Shown piece after piece: positions 61,121 through 64,000 of a DNA stretch of 64,000 nucleotides. The DNA is taken from positions 1 through 64,000 of the forward strand of contig CAZCEC010000002.1 in assembly GCA_964497615.1 (NCBI GenBank), given 5' to 3'. The first letter of the stretch is position 1. Each line of letters starts with the position of its first letter. The translations under genes were made by a program, and so were the position numbers. Under the pieces are notes generated by a model that was not told where the DNA came from, did no database searches, and saw only the letters and a list, made by a program, of their open reading frames with translations. The stretch comes from CAZCEC01 sp964497615. Lineage in GTDB: Bacteria > Chloroflexota > Anaerolineae > Anaerolineales > UBA6663.

Positions 61121-61546
61121 ATGCAACCCCTCCCCGCTTCAGCCGCGCGCCATGACTTCTGGCTCCAGAGCGCGGCTGTCCTGTCCCTGGCCGCCGGCCT
61201 GGTTCACATCCTGGCCGCGCCGCCCTACTTCGACATCTGGGTGGGCTATGGCCTGTTCTTTGCCCTGGCCATCACCGCGCAGATGACCCTGGCGGTGGTG
61301 CTGTGGGTGTATGCCACGGTGTGGGACGACCGCCCGCGCCCCGGCTGGCTGTGGGCCGGCATCCTGGGCAACGGGCTGATCGTGGCGCTGTGGCTGTACA
61401 CCCGCACCCTGGGCATCCCGCCCATCGGGCCGCAGGCCGGGCTGGTGCTGCCGGTGGGCGCGCTCGACCTGCTCTCGGTCGTGGCCGAAATCGGCATCAT
61501 CCTCAGCCTGCTGGTGGCGGCCCGCCGGGCAGACCTACCGGCTTAG
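61121..61546 (+). CDS. Small four-helix membrane protein
   Basis: A 141-residue protein with four hydrophobic helices (about 12-34, 41-65, 78-95, 112-136). I do not recognise the family; it resembles hypothetical inner-membrane proteins found beside transporters. GGAGG precedes the ATG at 61121. It is convergent with the ion transporter gene and overlaps it by 12 bp. Function unknown. Confidence 0.65.
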   Translation: MQPLPASAARHDFWLQSAAVLSLAAGLVHILAAPPYFDIWVGYGLFFALAITAQMTLAVVLWVYATVWDDRPRPGWLWAGILGNGLIVALWLYTRTLGIPPIGPQAGLVLPVGALDLLSVVAEIGIILSLLVAARRADLPA

Positions 61547-62824
61547 CAGCGGATACGCCAGCCCATACAGCACGCTGGTCACCGTGCACGTGGCCAGCAT
61601 GACGGGCAGGCCGCGCTTGTTCCACAACGCGGCGGTGATGGGCGCGCGGGTGCGCTCCGAGAGCGACGCCACCACGACATTAGCGGTGGAGCCGATCAGG
61701 GTGCCGTTGCCGCCAAAGCCCGCGCCAAACGCCACCGCCCACCACAGCGGCCGCACGTTCACCCCCTGCGCCTCCAGCCCCAGCATCACCGGGATCAGGG
61801 CGATGGTGATGGGCACGTTGTCCACCACCGCCGACAGCCCGGCCACAATCCAGATGAGCAGCAGGCCAAACAAGACGGGCGGCAGCCCGTTGGCATACAG
61901 CAGCACCCGGGCCAGCGCCTCCAGCACGCCGGTGGCTTCCAGCCCGCCCACCATCACGAACAGCGCGGTGAAAAAGATCAGCACGCTCCACTCGATGCCC
62001 TGCAGGGTCTTGCGCACATCCGGGCGCACCCACACCAGGGCCGCCGCCGCCGCGCCCAGCGCCACGAACGACGGGCTGAGGTGCAGCCGGTGGTGGATGA
62101 AAAAGAGCAGGATGGCGCCGGCCAGCACAACCAGCACCTTGCGCGCCGTGGCCGGGTCATCCAGCGCCTGGGCCGGGTTAAGCTGGAGCACGGCTTCGAC
62201 GTCGCGCGGGGTCTGGGCCATCTCGGCGCGGAAGAGATAGCGCAGCAGCAGCAGCGCCGTGATCCAGACGACGGCCACGATGGGCAGGCTGTGGGTGAGG
62301 AAATCGGTGAAGGAGAGGCCGGAGGCCGAGGCGATCAGGACGTTGGGCGGATCGCCCACCAGGGTGGCCACGCCGCCGGTGTTGGAGAGCAGCGCCTCGC
62401 TGACGAGCAGGGGCACGGCGCTGACGCCCAGGATCTCGGCGATGAGGATGGTGACCGGCGCGATGAGCACCACGGTGGTGACGTTGTCGAGCACCATCGA
62501 GAGCAGGGTGGTGACGGTGCCCAGCAGCACCAGCAGCCGCACCGGCCGCCCACGCGACCAGCGCCCCACCCACACCGCCAGGAATTGGATGAACCCGGTC
62601 GGCTCCAGCAGCGCCACCAGGATCATCATGCCCAGCAGCAGGCCGATGGTGTTGAAGTCAATCGAGGCGATGGCCTGTTCTTCGGTGTACACGCCCAGCA
62701 CCAGCCCGGCGGCCACCATCAGGGCCGCGCCGGTCACGGCGGTGATGGTGCGGTTGAGCTTTTCGGAAAAGACGAGATACAGGCTGCCGCCAAAGATCAG
62801 GGTCGTGACGAGGCCGGGGAACAT
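61535..62824 (-). CDS. Ion transporter superfamily protein (ArsB/NhaD/CitMHS-like)
   Basis: A 429-residue membrane protein with about 12 helices. The pore signatures are LSMVLDNVTTVVLIAPVT and LSAVVDNVPITIALIP, each with a helix-break Asp-Asn, and NTGGVATLVGDPPNVLIA and GNGTLIGSTANVV, typical of the ArsB/NhaD group. The substrate could be Na+, arsenite or a carboxylate. The ATG at 62824 overlaps the stop of the CBS gene by one base (TGATG), so it is translationally coupled. Confidence 0.87.
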   Translation of the reverse strand: MFPGLVTTLIFGGSLYLVFSEKLNRTITAVTGAALMVAAGLVLGVYTEEQAIASIDFNTIGLLLGMMILVALLEPTGFIQFLAVWVGRWSRGRPVRLLVLLGTVTTLLSMVLDNVTTVVLIAPVTILIAEILGVSAVPLLVSEALLSNTGGVATLVGDPPNVLIASASGLSFTDFLTHSLPIVAVVWITALLLLRYLFRAEMAQTPRDVEAVLQLNPAQALDDPATARKVLVVLAGAILLFFIHHRLHLSPSFVALGAAAAALVWVRPDVRKTLQGIEWSVLIFFTALFVMVGGLEATGVLEALARVLLYANGLPPVLFGLLLIWIVAGLSAVVDNVPITIALIPVMLGLEAQGVNVRPLWWAVAFGAGFGGNGTLIGSTANVVVASLSERTRAPITAALWNKRGLPVMLATCTVTSVLYGLAYPLLSR

Positions 62825-63294
62825 CAGCCGGCTCCTGGCTGGGGCGCTTGCCAGCCGGCCAGCAGGGCCGTGCCGATATCCACGCGCGAGGCAATGCCCA
62901 CCAGGTGGTTGCTGGCCGTCACCACGGGCAGGTCGTGCAGGTCGCGGTGGCGCAGGGTGCTGAAGGCGCGCAGCAGCCCGCAGTGCTCGTCCACCGCGAT
63001 GGGCGGCTGCATCACCTCGCGCACGGGGCGGGCCAGCACCTCGGGCGTGGGGCGCTGCGTCTCCAGCACGCCAAAGTCGTGCACGAAGTCGAAGTCTTCC
63101 ACCAGGCGCACGAAGTCCGGCATCACCAGGGCCAGCAGGTCGCGCAATTGCAGGTTGCCCACCAGGCGGCCGTCGGGGTCCAGCACGGGCAGCATGCCAA
63201 TGTGGCGGGCGGCAAACAGGGCCGCGGCCTGCCCGATGGTGGCCGTCTCTGGGATGGAGTACACCTGGCGTTTCATGCAGTCGCGGACCTTCAT
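62824..63294 (-). CDS. CBS-domain protein coupled to the ion transporter
   Basis: A 156-residue protein with a pair of CBS motifs: first half MKRQVYSIPETATIGQAAALFAARHIGMLPVLD, second half PPIAVDEHCGLLRAFSTLRHRDLHDLPVV with HLVGIASRVDI. Such modules bind adenine nucleotides and control transporters or enzymes. It is translationally coupled to the ion transporter gene and probably regulates it. Confidence 0.88.
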   Translation of the reverse strand: MKVRDCMKRQVYSIPETATIGQAAALFAARHIGMLPVLDPDGRLVGNLQLRDLLALVMPDFVRLVEDFDFVHDFGVLETQRPTPEVLARPVREVMQPPIAVDEHCGLLRAFSTLRHRDLHDLPVVTASNHLVGIASRVDIGTALLAGWQAPQPGAG

Positions 63295-63484
63295 GGTTTA
63301 GCTCCTCGCTGGGGCGGCCGGCGCAGCGCAGGCAGGCCGTCCGAGCACATTCGACAGCCTCCACCACGCTCGGAACCGCGGGTCCGAGCCTCCCGGATGC
63401 AATTTGACGTTTGCGGCCGACGATTTGACTATACCAGAAACAGCGCGGGCAGACAGTGACAAAGCGCCTGCCGCGTGCGATAAA

Positions 63485-64000
63485 ATGGCAGTGCCCATGC
63501 CCGCGGAGGCCGCGCCCCTGCTCACCACCAAGCTCTATCTGCCGCCGCCGCGCGCCGACCGGGTGCCGCGCGCGCGGCTGGCACGCCGGCTGGACCAGGC
63601 GCTGCGCCGGCACGCCGTGGCGCTGCTCTCCGCGCCGGCCGGCTTCGGCAAGAGCACCCTGCTGTCCGAGTGGCGGGCCTCGCCCCTCGGCCGCGCGGCC
63701 GGGCTGGCCTGGCTGGCCCTGGACGCGGACGATAACGACCCGCTGCGCTTTCTCGCCTATCTGGCGGCGGCGCTGGCCGGGTTGGACGAGGCCATCGCCC
63801 GCCCGGCGCGCGCCTTGCTGAGCAACACCCCGCCGCCGGACCCGCGCGCCGTCGTCACCAGCCTGCTGGCGGAGGCGGAGGCGCGCCAGCCGGAGGGCCG
63901 GCGCTGGGTGCTGGCGCTGGACGACTATCAATTGATCGAGCGCGCCGAGGTGCACGCGGCGGTGACGTTCCTGGTCGAACACTTGCCGCCGGGCCTGCAT
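63485..64000 (+). CDS. MalT/LuxR-type ATP-dependent transcriptional regulator (partial)
   Basis: The gene runs off the right edge. Visible N-terminal part (172 residues from the first ATG): MalT-like P-loop domain with LLTTKLYLPPPR, Walker A SAPAGFGKSTLL near residue 45-57 and Walker B WVLALDDYQLI near 147-157. In this family a long TPR region and a C-terminal LuxR DNA-binding domain follow. ATG codons at 63485 and 63497 and a GTG at 63491 are possible starts; no ribosome site decides between them. The ligand is unknown. Confidence 0.85.
   Translation, partial: MAVPMPAEAAPLLTTKLYLPPPRADRVPRARLARRLDQALRRHAVALLSAPAGFGKSTLLSEWRASPLGRAAGLAWLALDADDNDPLRFLAYLAAALAGLDEAIARPARALLSNTPPPDPRAVVTSLLAEAEARQPEGRRWVLALDDYQLIERAEVHAAVTFLVEHLPPGLH

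Noticed and set aside
62825..64000. Upstream extension of the ion-transporter frame (821 codons in total)
   Set aside because: The extension is antisense to the MalT-type gene and overlaps the CBS gene; the natural start is the ATG at 62824.

Overview
The window is very GC-rich chromosomal DNA from a bacterium that is most plausibly a Chloroflexota member (Anaerolineae-like). This is inference from gene style: large multidomain GAF/PAS/HD-GYP and XRE-cyclase-STAND-TPR regulators, a MalT-type regulator, CHAT and STAND proteins, many GNAT enzymes and aerobic CO dehydrogenase genes. No rRNA, tRNA, CRISPR array, phage or intact insertion sequence was seen. A run of exactly 100 N (56205-56304) marks a scaffold gap, so this is an assembly rather than a closed genome.

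Layout. 49-8718: PLP decarboxylase, a low-GC toxin-antitoxin pair (DUF433/PIN-like), a dienelactone-hydrolase-like enzyme, a 927-residue REC-PAS-GAF-HD-GYP protein, a second toxin-antitoxin pair, an Asp/Glu racemase, a membrane-anchored cytochrome c and two unrecognised proteins. 8792-12500: a CHAT protease next to a lipase-like alpha/beta hydrolase. 12553-19328: an ABC-2 exporter, a NarL-type two-component pair, a helical unknown and an aldo/keto reductase. 19309-26701: a likely conflict or cell-death locus with an unknown 438-residue protein, a second CHAT protease (frameshifted here) and a 1422-residue STAND NTPase; all three carry a similar short Gly/Asn-rich beta motif. 26770-36850: MBL-rhodanese, nitrilase-family amidase, XRE/cyclase/NB-ARC/TPR regulator, hydrolase, enolase-superfamily enzyme, SDR and HAD phosphatase.

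36868-45051: eight consecutive GNAT acetyltransferase genes behind an ABC ATPase that has no permease. The ATPase leader carries two intrinsic terminators in tandem. 45196-51032: DUF3800 protein plus a small ORF, NAD(P)-binding protein, small kinase, histidine kinase, CYP51-like P450 and a DUF2269-like membrane protein. 51103-55975: coxMSL for form I (Mo-Cu) CO dehydrogenase, with the AYRCSFR active-site loop, followed by an XdhC/CoxF-like maturation protein fused to a His-rich linker and a YHS metal-binding domain. 56607-64000: SDR, monooxygenase-like protein, toroid-fold protein, serine hydrolase, small membrane proteins, an ion transporter with a CBS protein, and the start of a MalT-type regulator that runs off the window.

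Two window-wide patterns stand out. First, at least seven genes without a Shine-Dalgarno have a TATAAT/TATACT-type hexamer 6-8 nt before the start codon, which predicts leaderless mRNAs. Second, intergenic DNA is crowded with small repeats: 7-, 8- and 9-bp tandem arrays, long perfect hairpins, and clusters of GC hairpins whose stems differ but whose loops repeatedly contain TGAA.
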